A stretch of DNA of 64,000 nt from NCBI GenBank assembly GCA_014529385.2, contig CM043950.1, positions 69,124,935 through 69,188,934 on the forward strand. The letters run 5' to 3'. The stretch comes from Adiantum capillus-veneris (Eukaryota > Streptophyta > Polypodiopsida > Polypodiales > Pteridaceae). The position numbers were made by a program, and so were the translations under genes. The notes beneath the pieces were generated by a model. It worked only from the letters and a program-made list of their open reading frames with translations. It was not told the DNA's origin and ran no database searches. Positions 52,995 to 63,550 of the stretch are shown here, piece after piece (positions within the stretch are counted from its first letter, which is position 1; the number at the start of each line of letters is the position of its first letter).

Positions 52995-53621
52995 TCATCC
53001 AAACGGGTTAGTACCCTTTTGACATCCTTTTCATGTTGTTCCCACGATGCAGAAAAAATGAGAATATCATCAAGAAAGATGAACACACATACATCAACCA
53101 TATCGCCGAAACGGCCTACCATGAGACGATTAAATGTACCCACGGCACCTGTCAATCCAAAAGGCATAACAACATACTCCCATTGCCCTCGCTCGGTGCG
53201 AAAAGCGGTCTTGAAGATGTCGCCTTTGAATACCCATACCTGATGGTATCCACTCTTGAGATCGATCTTGCTGAAAACTATCAAGGATATACTCAATGCG
53301 AGGCATCGGAAACTTGTTCTTGACGGTCATCTTGTTCAATGCCTTGTAATCAACACACAAACGAGACGAACCATCTTTCTTGCGGACAAACAAAATAGGA
53401 GCAGCAAAAGGACTTACACTAGGACATATAAATCCTCGAGCCACCAACTCCGTGAGTTGCGGCTCTAACTCTTCCTCCTGTGTCTTGTTCAAATGGCAGG
53501 GAGCCTTTCTGACAGGCTTTGCCCCCTCCATAAGCTCGATGCGATGATCCTCCGGCCGCTCATGTGGGAGACGGGGTGGAAGATCATCTTGCAAAAAGAG
53601 ATGCTTAAACTTGGTAAACAA
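52934..53621 (-). pseudogene. pol: reverse transcriptase, family A, 17-bp deletion
   Basis: First frame (53621 to about 53290): [60 protein letters not shown]. Relative to the copy at 6450-6475, 17 bp are missing near 53277, shifting the frame. Second frame: [36 protein letters not shown] and the catalytic block VFIFLDDILIFSASWEQH (FLDD). Confidence 0.93.
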
Positions 53622-53696
53622 ATCTGAATACTTGTTTGGAGCCTGAATGCTCTGGGAAACTGGAGTAGCATAGATGAATGCCGCTTGTGCTCCTCG

Positions 53697-54296
53697 TCAT
53701 AATTCACGCTTTATCTGCACATGAGAAATGAGAGGCAAAGAATGTAGACCTTCCTCAGCACGAATGATGATGGGGGAGTCAGTCTTGGCATTTAATGTGA
53801 GAGCGTTGGCCTCCCAATCAATGAGAGGGTTATGCTCACTAAACCATCTAATGTCCAAAAGCATATCACATCTTGAAAGAGGAGACGCGAGAAATTTCCT
53901 ATGGAAAGCATCCTGTTGAACTGTAAACAACAAATCAAGGCACTCTTTCGTGATGAGAGAGTCCATACCGGGAGCGAAGCCAGAAACCTCGAGAGGAGAT
54001 TTCTGGCTGACCTCTAGGTGGGCTCTCTCAACAAGAGAGGCTCTAATCACATCATGCATACCGCCTGGATCAAACAATATGATAAAACTCTGACCCTTTA
54101 CATGACTATAACGCTTCATGAGAGACTCATCAATGTGTGTGTCAGAGACATGAGAAGATTCAGCTTGGTTCATTAAAGTGCTTGTGGTTGCTGTGAATGC
54201 CTTTGGTTCTTCAGGTGGGGCTGTCTTAGGACAAGCCTTCTTAATGTGATCCTTTACGTGACATTGATAACATCTACCTTCCTTAGCATGAATCAC
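53697..54296 (-). pseudogene. pol: zinc knuckle and protease, family A, altered active site
   Basis: CYQCHVKDHIKKAC is a CX2CX4HX4C knuckle. The protease-like segment reads FIILFDPGGMHDVIRASLVE, so the catalytic D-S/T-G is D-P-G, which should be inactive. CDMLLDIRWFSEHNPLIDWE marks its end. The frame has no stop over 200 residues. Confidence 0.88.
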
Positions 54297-54349
54297 TTGT
54301 TCTTTAGCCGTGATGTATCCTCCTATAGTTCCTTGTGCAACTTTTTCAT

Positions 54350-55730
54350 CTAGGTTAGCTTAGGTTTTGTAGGTGCTTTAGCTTTACCCTTAAATTCATT
54401 TTGAGAGATCTTTTCCGAAGAATTAGAGGAAGATGGGATAGAAGAGTTACCATTTTTACCATTTCTACCGTTCTTACCATTCTGTGGGTTCTGAGAAGTC
54501 TGAGAGGTTCCTTCAGAAGTCTTGTTCTCCTTAGGCTTTCCCTTATTGTGCTTCATCTTTTGTGCGAGATGCCTCCTTGCGCTCCGTATCCGATTTGCGT
54601 AATTGAGTGCTGAGCTGCAAAACACAATGAGAGAAAGACATAACTGGCATACCATTTTGTTTTAGAGTGCGCCAATCATCCTTCAATCGTGCCCGGTACT
54701 GGGGTGGCATAAACCACGCCTTGAGCTTGTCTTGGAAGTCGGCCCAATTGAAGGAAAGGGGTGCGTCTTCGTCGGCTTCCTCTAGGTGCGCGGCCAACTG
54801 TGCCTCTTGCCATGCGTGGTACCAATTGATGGCATCACCGGCAGGGTACATGGCTGTCATCAAAACCTTGCTATTGCCTGTCTTCTTAGTTGTCGCAAAA
54901 TATTCATTAAATTGATGCAACCAAGAATGAATAACTGTAGCATCCATCTTACCATCATACTTATTGAAAGTTAACTTCTCTGTGACTGGGTTGTTGGAGT
55001 TTGAATCTCGGCTTGCGCCACTTGATGAACTACCAACATCTTTGGCTGGCTCGGACTTCGAGGCGAGAACTTGTCGAACCAATTCTTGCATGCGTAGTTC
55101 TCTTTGTGCCTCACGATCGGCCTCCAAGGCCGCTCATCTTTCTTCGGCCGCCAAGCGTGCATCATCGCGCTCACGCTCCAAAGATGCCTTTCTTTCTGCA
55201 TTTCTTTCTTTTGGTTCCTTGTCCGCCAAGCGCGCTTGTTCACGCTCGCGAATCATCTGTTCCTCGGAGGTTGCCTGTCGTTCTTGGCGCTCAAGCTCCA
55301 AGGTAACGCACTGCGCTTCTTGTTGAGCCATCGCAATGCAATTCGCTTCTTGTTTTTGTGCCATCATGTCCATCATCGATTTGACCAAAACCTCCATAGG
55401 ATTTGGTACAACCCGTGGCGTAGATGGGGAAGGAGGAGGGTTAGGAATCATCTGTTCCTCGGAGGTTGCCTGTCGTTCTTGGCGCTCAAGCTCCAAGGTA
55501 ACGCACTGCGCTTCTTGTTGAGCCATCGCAATGCAATTCGCTTCTTGTTTTTGTGCCATCATGTCCATCATCGATTTGACCAAAACCTCCATAGGATTTG
55601 GTACAACCCGTGGCGTAGATGGGGAAGGAGGAGGGTTAGGAAAACCTCCTTGGTGATGAGATTCTTCTTCGCTACTGTCATGCCCATCACCTCCATGCGA
55701 AGTATCCATTCCGCTTCGGGTGATGACCAT
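54350..55730 (-). pseudogene. gag: gag of family A with a 65-codon tandem duplication
   Basis: Starts MVITRSGMDTSHGGDGHDSS. A block from IPNPPPSPSTPRVVP to ERQATSEEQM occurs twice in a row (55640-55446, 55445-55251). A charged coiled-coil stretch follows, with one in-frame TGA at 55133-55131. The capsid core is VIHSWLHQFNEYFATTKKTG, AINWYHAWQEAQLAAHLEE, FNWADFQDKLKAWFMPPQYR. A Lys/Asn/Gly-rich linker (NGKNGRNGKNGNSS) closes the region after a frameshift near 54580. Confidence 0.92.
55251..55640 (-). repeat. two identical 195-bp tandem units in gag
   Basis: 55251-55445 and 55446-55640 appear identical base for base; the unit is 65 codons, so the frame is kept. Confidence 0.96.
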
Positions 55731-56060
55731 ACACTGAGATCTTTGGTTCTTAAGTTCACGAGGAACTTGGGTTCTTGAGGGTCTTCACCCGAGTTTTGCT
55801 CTTTTCCGCAGGCGCATCCCTTGGCGGCCTTGCGCTCACACCAAGGTTGCTTTTTCCCACCTCACGTCCATTGGCCGGCCGCTAAGTGCACGGTCCGCTC
55901 TCAATGAGTGAAAAGAGGCACAAGGGGAGGCTAGACAAGCCCTTCTTCAAAAACACGATTAGGAATCGACACGCCCAAGCGAACTTGGGTTACGTGCGAC
56001 CGCAACAGCAAAAAAAAATTCTTGTGGTTCTTTCCTTGAGTGATACAGAACACTGCCAAA

Positions 56061-56072
56061 GCTTTGATACGA
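56061..56072 (-). other. primer-binding site, two mismatches
   Basis: TCGTATCAAAGC on the minus strand, compared with TGGTATCAGAGC, at the position expected one base from the LTR end. Confidence 0.85.
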
Positions 56073-56073
56073 A

Positions 56074-57156
56074 TATAAGGTGCAGCGGAAATGAATGTTG
56101 TTCTTTCTCAAGATGAGTGATCCGATCGTGCTCAAGGTTCTATTGAAGGGAGAGACTTCCGTTTCCTTAATGAGAGAGTGCAAGTGATCACAAACAAAGT
56201 GACATTGTGCGTGAAGGTGTTGAGACTGAGAGATAGAGAGAGAGGAATACGACACCAACAAGTTGTCAAACCCTCCTCCGAAGGCCCTTCTCTCGATGGC
56301 AAGAGAAGTCTATGCTATTGATTGCACAAACCGGTACAAGATGCTGATGCAAACTCGTGAAGCTATGATGCAAAGTGCGGAGACGACGGTGACGACGACG
56401 ACGACTGCGGAATCTACTGCCTGCTGCTGTGCATGCTGTGAATGAAATGCGGATCTGCTGTATTAAAAATGCTGGATCTGCTGCCTTTTGTTCGCTGAAT
56501 TTACTGCTTTAAAACGCTGGTTCTGGTGCCTTCTGCTCGCTGAATTTGCTAGTGTTCGAAGCCAAAAACGCTGGATGTTATGGCTGGGAAAACGCTGAGC
56601 CTGCAGGTTGTTGAAACGCTGAATTGGCTGAGTATTGCAGGCGCTACTGAGTGGCTGCTGGCGAGAAAAGCAGGTACTGAAAAACACCAGGTGTGTGGGC
56701 TGAAAACGCTGGAGTTGTTGAAAAACGCTAGGCTTAAGGGGGGTGGTTCTTGCTTGAGAGGGGGAGAGAGAAGTCTGCTGCTGCAGAGAATTTCCTGGTG
56801 CGCTTTCTCCTCTTGTGCCCAATTGTACTAGCGCTAGGTTTGCCTATATATTCTCTTAGCAAATCTGCCCTACCTAGTTCCCAACAAAAGTCACTTAAAA
56901 TAATAAGTGAAAAATGTCAAAAATAGGTTTTGTGTGCTAGAAATGCTTCTGATGGATTCTGATGGTAGTGCTAATGATCATGCTGTGCGCAACTAGAGGA
57001 TATGCATCTACTCTAAGTGCCTGGGCATGCACGGTCTGCGAACAGACTCACGAAAGTGCCCGAACACTTCCTAAGCTAGACCGAATGGACTGAACTGAAC
57101 CCTTGTCATGCTGTAGCTTGTCCACGGACGCATAGGGTTGGATGTGTCACGTGATA
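56074..57156 (-). repeat. family A LTR (5' LTR of the minus copy)
   Basis: 1083 bp. Tip TATCACGTGACACATCC at 57156 (TG changed to TA), TATATA near 56840, a GAAAACGCT block at 56460-56740, and a GAC tract at 56380-56405. Confidence 0.92.
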
Positions 57157-57597
57157 GGTGATCCGCGGTCATAGTATATACACAATAGACACAATGCTGA
57201 TACATAAGAACACATGCAATTACATATTAAAGCTCTGAAATAATTGCAAGAGTAGAAGTTAACAGACAAGACTTGAAGCTTGAGCCATAACATTCAACAA
57301 AATTTAGTTTTCCATTATTTTTGGCTAACAAGGCCCGCTAAGGCGCCACAAAAAAGATAAAATTCAAGAGAAGTCTAGACTCTACAGTGCAAAGACCCAA
57401 AAGTCTAGAAGACTTAAAATTAAAGTCTAATGTACTGCAATAAAGTCTAATGTACAGTGCGAAGACCCAAAAGTCTAGAAGACTTAAAATTAAAGTCTAA
57501 TGTACTGCAATACAAGAAAACCAAAGGTGACATATACCATAAAGAAACTACAAATGTGGCAATACAAAAAGGTATGGAAGTCTTAAAGTCTGAAGAC
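57157..57597. repeat. region with a 70-bp tandem duplication
   Basis: Units 57383-57452 and 57453 to about 57516 share TACAGTGCRAAGACCC and AGTCTAGAAGACTTAAAATT. No coding frame. May include an end of the hAT remnant that follows. Confidence 0.75.
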
Positions 57598-59200
57598 TCA
57601 AGAGTCACTACCTTGAGTAGCCTCCCAATTAGTAGTAGTCGGTTGCATGTCATGCACATCCTCCCATGCCTCATCATCGAGCTCTGGCGGCTCGGTCTCG
57701 GCCATGGAGAAACTACCTGGTGTTGGTGCCTCTGTATCTCCACCTGCCCGAGGAGCCTCTTGCTCCATCTCCCACTGTGTAAAAGGATTTGTTTGTTTAG
57801 TCGTTCTCTTGCAAAGCATTTTCAAGTTTGCACTAACAAAGACAAGATCATTTACCTTCTCTACTCTAACCGATTCCTCTTGTCGAAAGCAACGTGGCTA
57901 AAGATACTCCGCAATTTCTCCAAGCATGAGGTACTAAGTGATTGGCTGAGAATACGGATCGTCGGTCTCTGAAGCTCAGGGCCATCATAGCCACAGTCCT
58001 CCCACCGTAGCATTGAACCTATCTGCTTGCGATCAATCTGAGCATTAGGAGTGCCAAATGACCCCCACATCTCTCTGTACTGTCTCAACTGATCCTTGAC
58101 AATGCGTCGGCCATCTCTGTCTAGGGCTATCTTGTTTGAGATCTCTGTAAATTGATACATGACTTCTTATGTGTCTCTTGCCCTGCACCTTGGAACTTTG
58201 GATCCACCGCAAGTTGCAGAGGGCATGGATCTCTGCATATCACTCTACATCCGGCTCAAGCCGTGCAAGCTCCTCGATCATGCATTCCATGGCCTCATAA
58301 ACCTTGCCAATGGAAGGCTCCGTGCCATCCACAACACGAAGCAAATGAATCACCGGTTTAACGTGTGTGTCTAGACTCTTGAGCTCCTTCAAGAACTCTA
58401 AATCTAAATCCTCTGCCTTCTCCTTGCACACAATCCTTGCATAGGAGGAGGTGGTGAACTCGTCACTGATGAAAACATGCCGTACCGCATTTTGACATTT
58501 AGACAACCTACGTACGAGGAGAAAATTGAACGGGAAGCTGGTGTCTGAATACTTGAGGAGCACTTTGCCACCTGACCTCTTGAGATACTTGGACCGAATG
58601 AAATTGTGATTGTTGGTGAAGGTCATAGTCGTCACTGCATCTGCAATGATTGATGCGATTCATTCTAGCTTGCCGATGTCGTTTAAAAGGTTGTTAAAGC
58701 AATGTGTCATGCAAAAGCACACTATGACATGCGGATAATTGCCCTCTACAGCCCTGTTTGATCCTCCCCATGTGTGACAACATGTTGCTTCCTGATCGTC
58801 TCTATGGCTGTTGTCCACTCTGCAGCGAGGACATCGGCGGATTTTCCACTCTCGGTGGCATCATGAGAGTTCACAAAGTATGTGACGAGGCCATGAATGG
58901 ATCTCTTCCTCGTATCGCTCCACCCGTTGGATGGAGACCCACCGGGAAGAGTGGAAGAAGGAAAAATGAGGGATGAGGGTCTTTGGGTCGATAGCTTTGC
59001 GTGCGGGCTTGGATTTAGGATTGAATTGCCGATCCTTTTTCTCAAGATCCTTCTTCTTCTTGGCGCTTACGTTGGTGCAAAATCTCACCTCATGTCCTGG
59101 CACTGGAAGAAAGTGTGCCCTCACTTTGTCGTAGCCCCCTTTCCGATGGTAAGAGCATAGCTTGCATGCCCATGTGCGAGCACCTCTTGCTGCCGACAAG
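57598..59200 (-). pseudogene. second hAT transposase, strongly decayed
   Basis: Minus-strand order: BED finger (TWACKLCSYHRKGGYDKVRA, HFLPVPGHEVRFC, 59180-59080); basic linker; DUF659 core starting NGWSDTRKRSIHGLVTYFV (58930-58870) but cut by a deletion that removes the VTDN-type Asp; HCFNNLLNDIGKLEWI and RRLSKCQNAVRHVF (58710-58480); LLRVVDGTEPSIGKVYEAME (58330-58270); and the C-terminal region YREMWGSFGTPNAQIDRKQI, LRWEDCGYDGPELQRPTIRI, FDKRNRLE (58090-57861), followed by an acidic tail. It is a different family from the 9.2-18.3 kb hAT. No ends identified. Confidence 0.85.
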
Positions 59201-59318
59201 GTTCATAGGCGTGGTCCGATTGTGAACCTTGTCGAAGTGTAGCAAGATCTCCCGACCATTCGTCTAACACAGAATGTGGCTCTGTGACGAAACGCAGCCA
59301 CGAGCCGTGCTGGTAAAA

Positions 59319-59514
59319 AGTTAGCACCCCATGCGGTACCAAGCTCTCGCAAACATAAGCCAGGTTTCGGCAACCCTAGGCTCTGGAGTTTGATACATGT
59401 CAAAGTGCAATGGAAAGTTAGCATCCCGTGCAGTACCTAGCTCTCGCAATTGTAAGCCAGGTTTGGCAAAAGTCTAGGCTCTGATACCATGTCAAAGCGC
59501 AATGGAAAGGACGA
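59319..59514. repeat. about 97-bp tandem duplication spanning a PBS
   Basis: 59319-59415 and 59416-59514 both hold AGTTAGCAYCCC, GCTCTCGCAA and GTCAAAGYGCAATGGAA; the second copy contains the intact PBS complement, the first a degraded one. Confidence 0.85.
59478..59489 (-). other. primer-binding site, perfect initiator-Met type
   Basis: TGGTATCAGAGC on the minus strand, directly next to an LTR ending TTTGACA. Confidence 0.92.
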
Positions 59515-59981
59515 AGGCACGAGAGCATGGGTGGAGGGTGGTGGGAAGAGGAGAAAAAATTGAAAGAATGGACCAAGCCCTGCAGGCCGTCACACACTCT
59601 CAATGATCACTAGATATTCAAACTGTGCAGATGATATCTCTAAAGTGTTACCCCTCCCCTCTCCTCTATATGTAGAAGTCTACATGGGCTGGCTCAATTC
59701 CCCAAATACCACCCTCAATCCTTTAATGTGGGGATATGAGAAGTCATTGCTCAAAAACCTTCTATAACTGACCCAAAACTGAAGTGACTGGACAGAATAT
59801 GGGCACTGCCTGAGATCAAAGCAGTAGGGACTAGCCTCCACAGACACAGAGAAGCCCTTTCTGCTTAAATTATGACAAAATACCCAGGAGCTGACCCTCA
59901 AACTCTAATAATAGAAAGATTGGGATCTACTTTGTCCAGCAATTAACAGCTTTCTTCTCCCAAGAATGGAGACCCTCAACA
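59490..59981 (-). repeat. probable copia-type LTR
   Basis: 492 bp if the minus-strand start is TGTTGAGGGTCTCC at 59981. The 3' border is fixed by the PBS. The element body to its left has been replaced by the hAT remnant. The LTR end resembles the one at 3885-3893. Confidence 0.65.
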
Positions 59982-60473
59982 AAGTGTAGACAACTTACAA
60001 AGCACCTCCAATTTAAGAGCTTTTTACAGTGAGCATTTCTTGTTATGGAGTAATGTTATTCGAGAAAATGGCTTGCCCTTGCTTTGTTAGTACATGCATG
60101 TGGCTCTTGAGAGAGTGCTGTGCGGTCCATTCATTTTTAATTTCATACTGTGTTCAAAATCTTCATGTTTAGAGTGTCGATATGTCACATCTGTTTGTAA
60201 TGATTTAGAGAAGTGATGTGCAGTTTTAAATAGTGAGAGCATATCATGTGGAGTAATGATATTGCGAAGCGTTTTAAAGAGTCAGACCATACCATGTGCG
60301 TCAAGCTATGTTGTTTTTATCTATGTGTAGCTGCCCCCCACACGCCCTTGTTTTGAGAAATAATCACAATCTTTTTTTAATAAAGAGATTATACAGAAAT
60401 GCTATTCTGATTGATCCTCAAAAGTTTCAAGGTATTCTGATGTGGTTTCCTTGGTTCTTTTTTTTTTTGGCAG
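59982..60473 (+). other. probable intron of the EDR1-domain gene
   Basis: AT-rich, T-rich sequence without frames, ending in a polypyrimidine run and TTGGCAG at 60467-60473, a strong splice acceptor before the exon. No domain. Confidence 0.6.
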
Positions 60474-60911
60474 AAGTACAGCGCTCTTAGCTATGAAGAC
60501 AAGATTGTGGATGGATTCTATGATGTTTATGCAGTAGTTCCTAACTTACCTTCTGAGATGATGCCGTCCTTGATTGTCTTACAAGAAACTCCAGCATCAA
60601 ACGAGGTGATATGGGAAGCTGTTCTGGTGAATAGAGCAGTGGATAGTGACTTGGTCCAGCTGGAACAGAAGGCAATTGCACTGGCTTCAAGCTATGGCTC
60701 AGTCATTGCTACTGAGTCCAAAAGTGGAGTGATCAACAGGATTGCAGAATTGGTGGCTGATCAGATGGGTGGTCCAGTAGACAATGCAGATTTGTTGCTT
60801 CAAAACTGGAAGGCAAGCAGTGCAGCCCTCAGGCTGGCAGTCGGGAATGTGGTGGTACCACTTGGACGACTAGTTGTTGGTCTTGGGCGTCATCGGGCAC
60901 TCCTGTTTAAG
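60474..60911 (+). CDS. exon of an EDR1-domain Raf-like MAPKKK gene
   Basis: 146 codons, phase 0. The protein begins KYSALSYEDKIVDGFYDVYA and continues VIWEAVLVNRAVDSDLVQLE, ELVADQMGGPVDNADLLLQN and VVVPLGRLVVGLGRHRALLF. These are hallmarks of the EDR1 (CTR1/EDR1-type) domain found N-terminal to the kinase in plant Raf-like MAPKKKs; wording such as EAVLVNRA and GLxRHRALLFK fits the At3g58640/At2g31010-type subgroup from memory. It is the only host gene I recognise in the window. Codon use and intact frame contrast with the surrounding elements. The exon should end with the Lys codon at 60911, but the next bases are TTGAGC where GTGAGC is expected. Confidence 0.85.
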
Positions 60912-61221
60912 TTGAGCAAATTCTCTAAAACTGCAAGGATATGTCAGGTTTTTTGAAAAGACGAGTCCAGCTGGACCCAGATTGCTATTATGTTGGGCCA
61001 AGGTTTCTTCATAGTTGTTCAAAAGGAGACTTTTAAGATATTCTATAGGATACTTTCCCTTCATTAAATGCCATCTCTATGATGCTACAATGTTTCTGTC
61101 TTTATACTGATAATAAGCACACAGCTTATTGAGAGTTTCCTTTGTAACAGCGAGTGAATTAGCACATGCATGTTCAGCTTGAACTTGCACCGCCAAAAAT
61201 TCTTATAGTTGTGATCTGCAG
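60912..61221 (+). other. intron with apparent donor mutation
   Basis: 310 bp between the two EDR1-domain exons. Acceptor GATCTGCAG at 61213-61221 is good; donor bases are TT where GT is expected. Confidence 0.7.
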
Positions 61222-61325
61222 GTTTTGGCCGATGCCGTTGGGATTCCTTGTCAGTTAATTAAAGGCAAACAATATGCATTTGATGATGAATCTGCTATGA
61301 CTGTCATTAAGGCTGATTCTGAAAG
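61222..61325 (+). CDS. second exon of the EDR1-domain gene
   Basis: Reads VLADAVGIPCQLIKGKQYAF then DDESAMTVIKADSE and two bases of the next codon. It continues the EDR1 domain exactly where the previous exon stops (...HRALLFK). A canonical GTCAGC donor follows at 61326. The next exon (normally REYIVDLM...PGTLIP, then the kinase) is not found in the remaining 2.7 kb, which is retroelement DNA, so the following intron is at least that long or the gene is cut. Confidence 0.85.
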
Positions 61326-61711
61326 GTCAGCATACCAATTGGACCCTGTTACAGTTGATGTTCATGAACTCTCTTTCTGTCTATCGTTATTTTGATCGAC
61401 TCATCTGCTGTTGAGTCATTTACTCACATTTTTCTAATATATTTGAAAGGTTGTATTTTTTCCTTAAATTCCTGCATTTCACTTAAATGATAGTCATTGA
61501 TTGTCTAATGTAGGGTTTGTCAGGAAAAAAGTTACGTATTAAACCCAATTTAGTGAGAACCTTTTCTTGGTTTTGCACCTAGGATAACTCCACCTTTATT
61601 TGGGTGGAGGCAGAGCAAGAGGTGCCTTGTTTAGCCAGAGTATCATCCACCAGTTAGTGAAAGTAAAAGTGGAGTCTGGAGTAGTCTTGCTCTTACTTAG
61701 AGGCATAATTT
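61326..61711 (+). other. start of the next intron, no feature recognised
   Basis: T-rich, intron-like sequence before the gypsy remnant. Confidence 0.5.
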
Positions 61712-63550
61712 TTACTGTGTTCTTATGGTAAATGTAGCACCATACTCGCGTAGGTATTTGGCATATGGTATGACCAATCTGTGAGCTTTAGTCCAGATGC
61801 CATCATACCTACTTTGAGTTCTGGGAAGATCAAAGATGAAGTCCATCTCTATACTCTCCCATGGTCGATCCATAATAGGTAAAGGCTGTAGGAGTCGTGT
61901 CACTTTGTGCCTTTCATACTTTACTTTCTGACACACCAAACAAGTACTCAAAACTCGTCCATATGCTTCTGGAGTCGTGGCCGATAGAAGTATCCTTAAA
62001 CACCCTTAGGTGTCGCCTCTATGCCCCTGTGCCCAACAAAGGGAGGATTGTGACATGCCGTCAAAACCTTTTGCCTCAAACCTTGTGTCACATACAACAT
62101 GGTTTTATGCATCAAATAACCTTTCTTGACATAATATATTGCTCCCATCTCCCGACTCGTACCATTTTAAAAATCTCAACAAAATCGGGGTTTGTGGCAT
62201 ACTACTACTCCATTGCATCAAGGTCCTGATGATGCACCGATGTAACAACGGATATTTGTGGCTTGCAAGATAACGCATCTGTCACTACATTCTTCTCTCC
62301 CTCAAGATATATAATTTGGAAATGAAACTGCGACAAGATATTTGCCCATCTGATGTGCTTCTTTTTGGGACAAGAAGTATCCTCCTTTTCATATATCTAA
62401 GCAACCCTCTCTGGCCTAGACAACACTTTCACTCTTGCATCTATACCATGATGCCTTGCATACGGTGGGACATGACTTTCTACCATAACCTTATGTCACA
62501 ATGGCCTAGTGACACATAGTCTGCCATGCATCATCATAAAATTGTCCCTGAGGAGATAGTGCTCATGGCGTTGTCCATCTTGCAATTGTTCAAAGGATTT
62601 TGCAAAAAAATCTTCATCAATAGCATACTGGTCCTTGATGTCATCAAGCTCATGATGTTAAGGAATTGACATAGCTGAAATTTATGGCTTTCTTGATAGC
62701 GCACCAGCCGCAACATTTTTCTTGACTTCCAAATGCACAATTTGAAAGTCGAACAGAGAGAATGTTTGCCCATTGCATATGCTTTTCAGATAACTTTTAC
62801 TGTGTTAAGAAGTATCGCAAGGTCTGATGGTCTGTTTGGACAAATAAATCAGCACCTAGCAAGTAGTGTTTCCAACTTGAAAGCGCATGAATCATGGCCA
62901 GTAACTCTTTCTCGTAGATTCACACGCGTCACAGTGGACCGCACATGACTTCCTGAGATCTGGCAAAACAATTACTGGTTCGAAGTCATCTTTTTTTTTA
63001 AAGAGATTAAAAGCTTAGTTCTCTCTTTGTGTCCATTTGAAAGCGACCTCTTTTTTTTGCAAAGCATGTAGGGGTGAAGCAATCTTGGCAAGTTTGGGAT
63101 GAACCTTTTGTAGTAAGAACACTATCCCAAGAAGCTATGGACATCATGCAGAGTCTTCAAATCTGGCCATGTCTTGATTGCTTCAAGCTTGGCACGACCC
63201 ATTCAGACACCATCCTTTAACACCATGTGACCTTAAAAGTGAATCTCTTTCAAGAAAAATTCACTTTTCTTGGGTTTGATGAGCAACTTCTGATTGTGTA
63301 GCTCTTTGAACACAATGGTCAAGTGATGCCTATGCTCCTCTTCATTTTTCGAATAAACTATCATGTCATCAAAGAATGTGCTGACAAACTTTTGATGTGG
63401 GTGGAAAATCCGATCCTTTATCTATTGAATGTAGCAAGAGCATTTGTAAGACCAAATGGCATCACTAGAAACTCATATAGACCAATTGTTGTTCTAAACG
63501 CAGTCTTGTGCACATCCTTTGGCCTGATACGGATCTGATGGTATCCACTC
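61712..63550 (-). mobile_element. Ty3/gypsy remnant inside the presumed intron
   Basis: On the minus strand: RT (63545-63230; [10 protein letters not shown]-like start, FFDDMIVYSKNEEEHRHHL, KKSEFFLKEIHF), RNase H (62960-62700; HYLLGADLFVQTDHQTL, QWANILSLFDFQIVH), a second RNase H end (about 62370-62250; HIRWANILSQFHFQI, VVTDALSCKP), integrase zinc domain (about 62110-61960; LTACHNPPFVGHRGIEA) and integrase core start (61951-61800; CLVCQKVKYERHKVTRLLQP, WESIEMDFIFDLPRTQSRYD). The double RNase H tail indicates an internal duplication. Resembles family C in RNase H. Confidence 0.85.

Larger units (their letters stand above)
51176..57156 (-). mobile_element. Ty3/gypsy family A, longest copy, lacking its 3' LTR
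   Basis: On the minus strand: LTR 57156-56074, PBS 56072-56061, gag 55730 to about 54350, zinc knuckle/protease 54296-53697, RT 53621-52934, RNase H 52994-52194, integrase 52270-51725, GPF/Y and chromodomain-like tail 51650-51176. The 3' LTR is missing. All domains carry disabling changes. Confidence 0.93.

Noticed and set aside
61000-61330. Retroelement origin for the EDR1-like exons
   Set aside because: The two exons join in phase into a known plant kinase-associated domain with an intron between them, so a processed copy or TE origin is unlikely.
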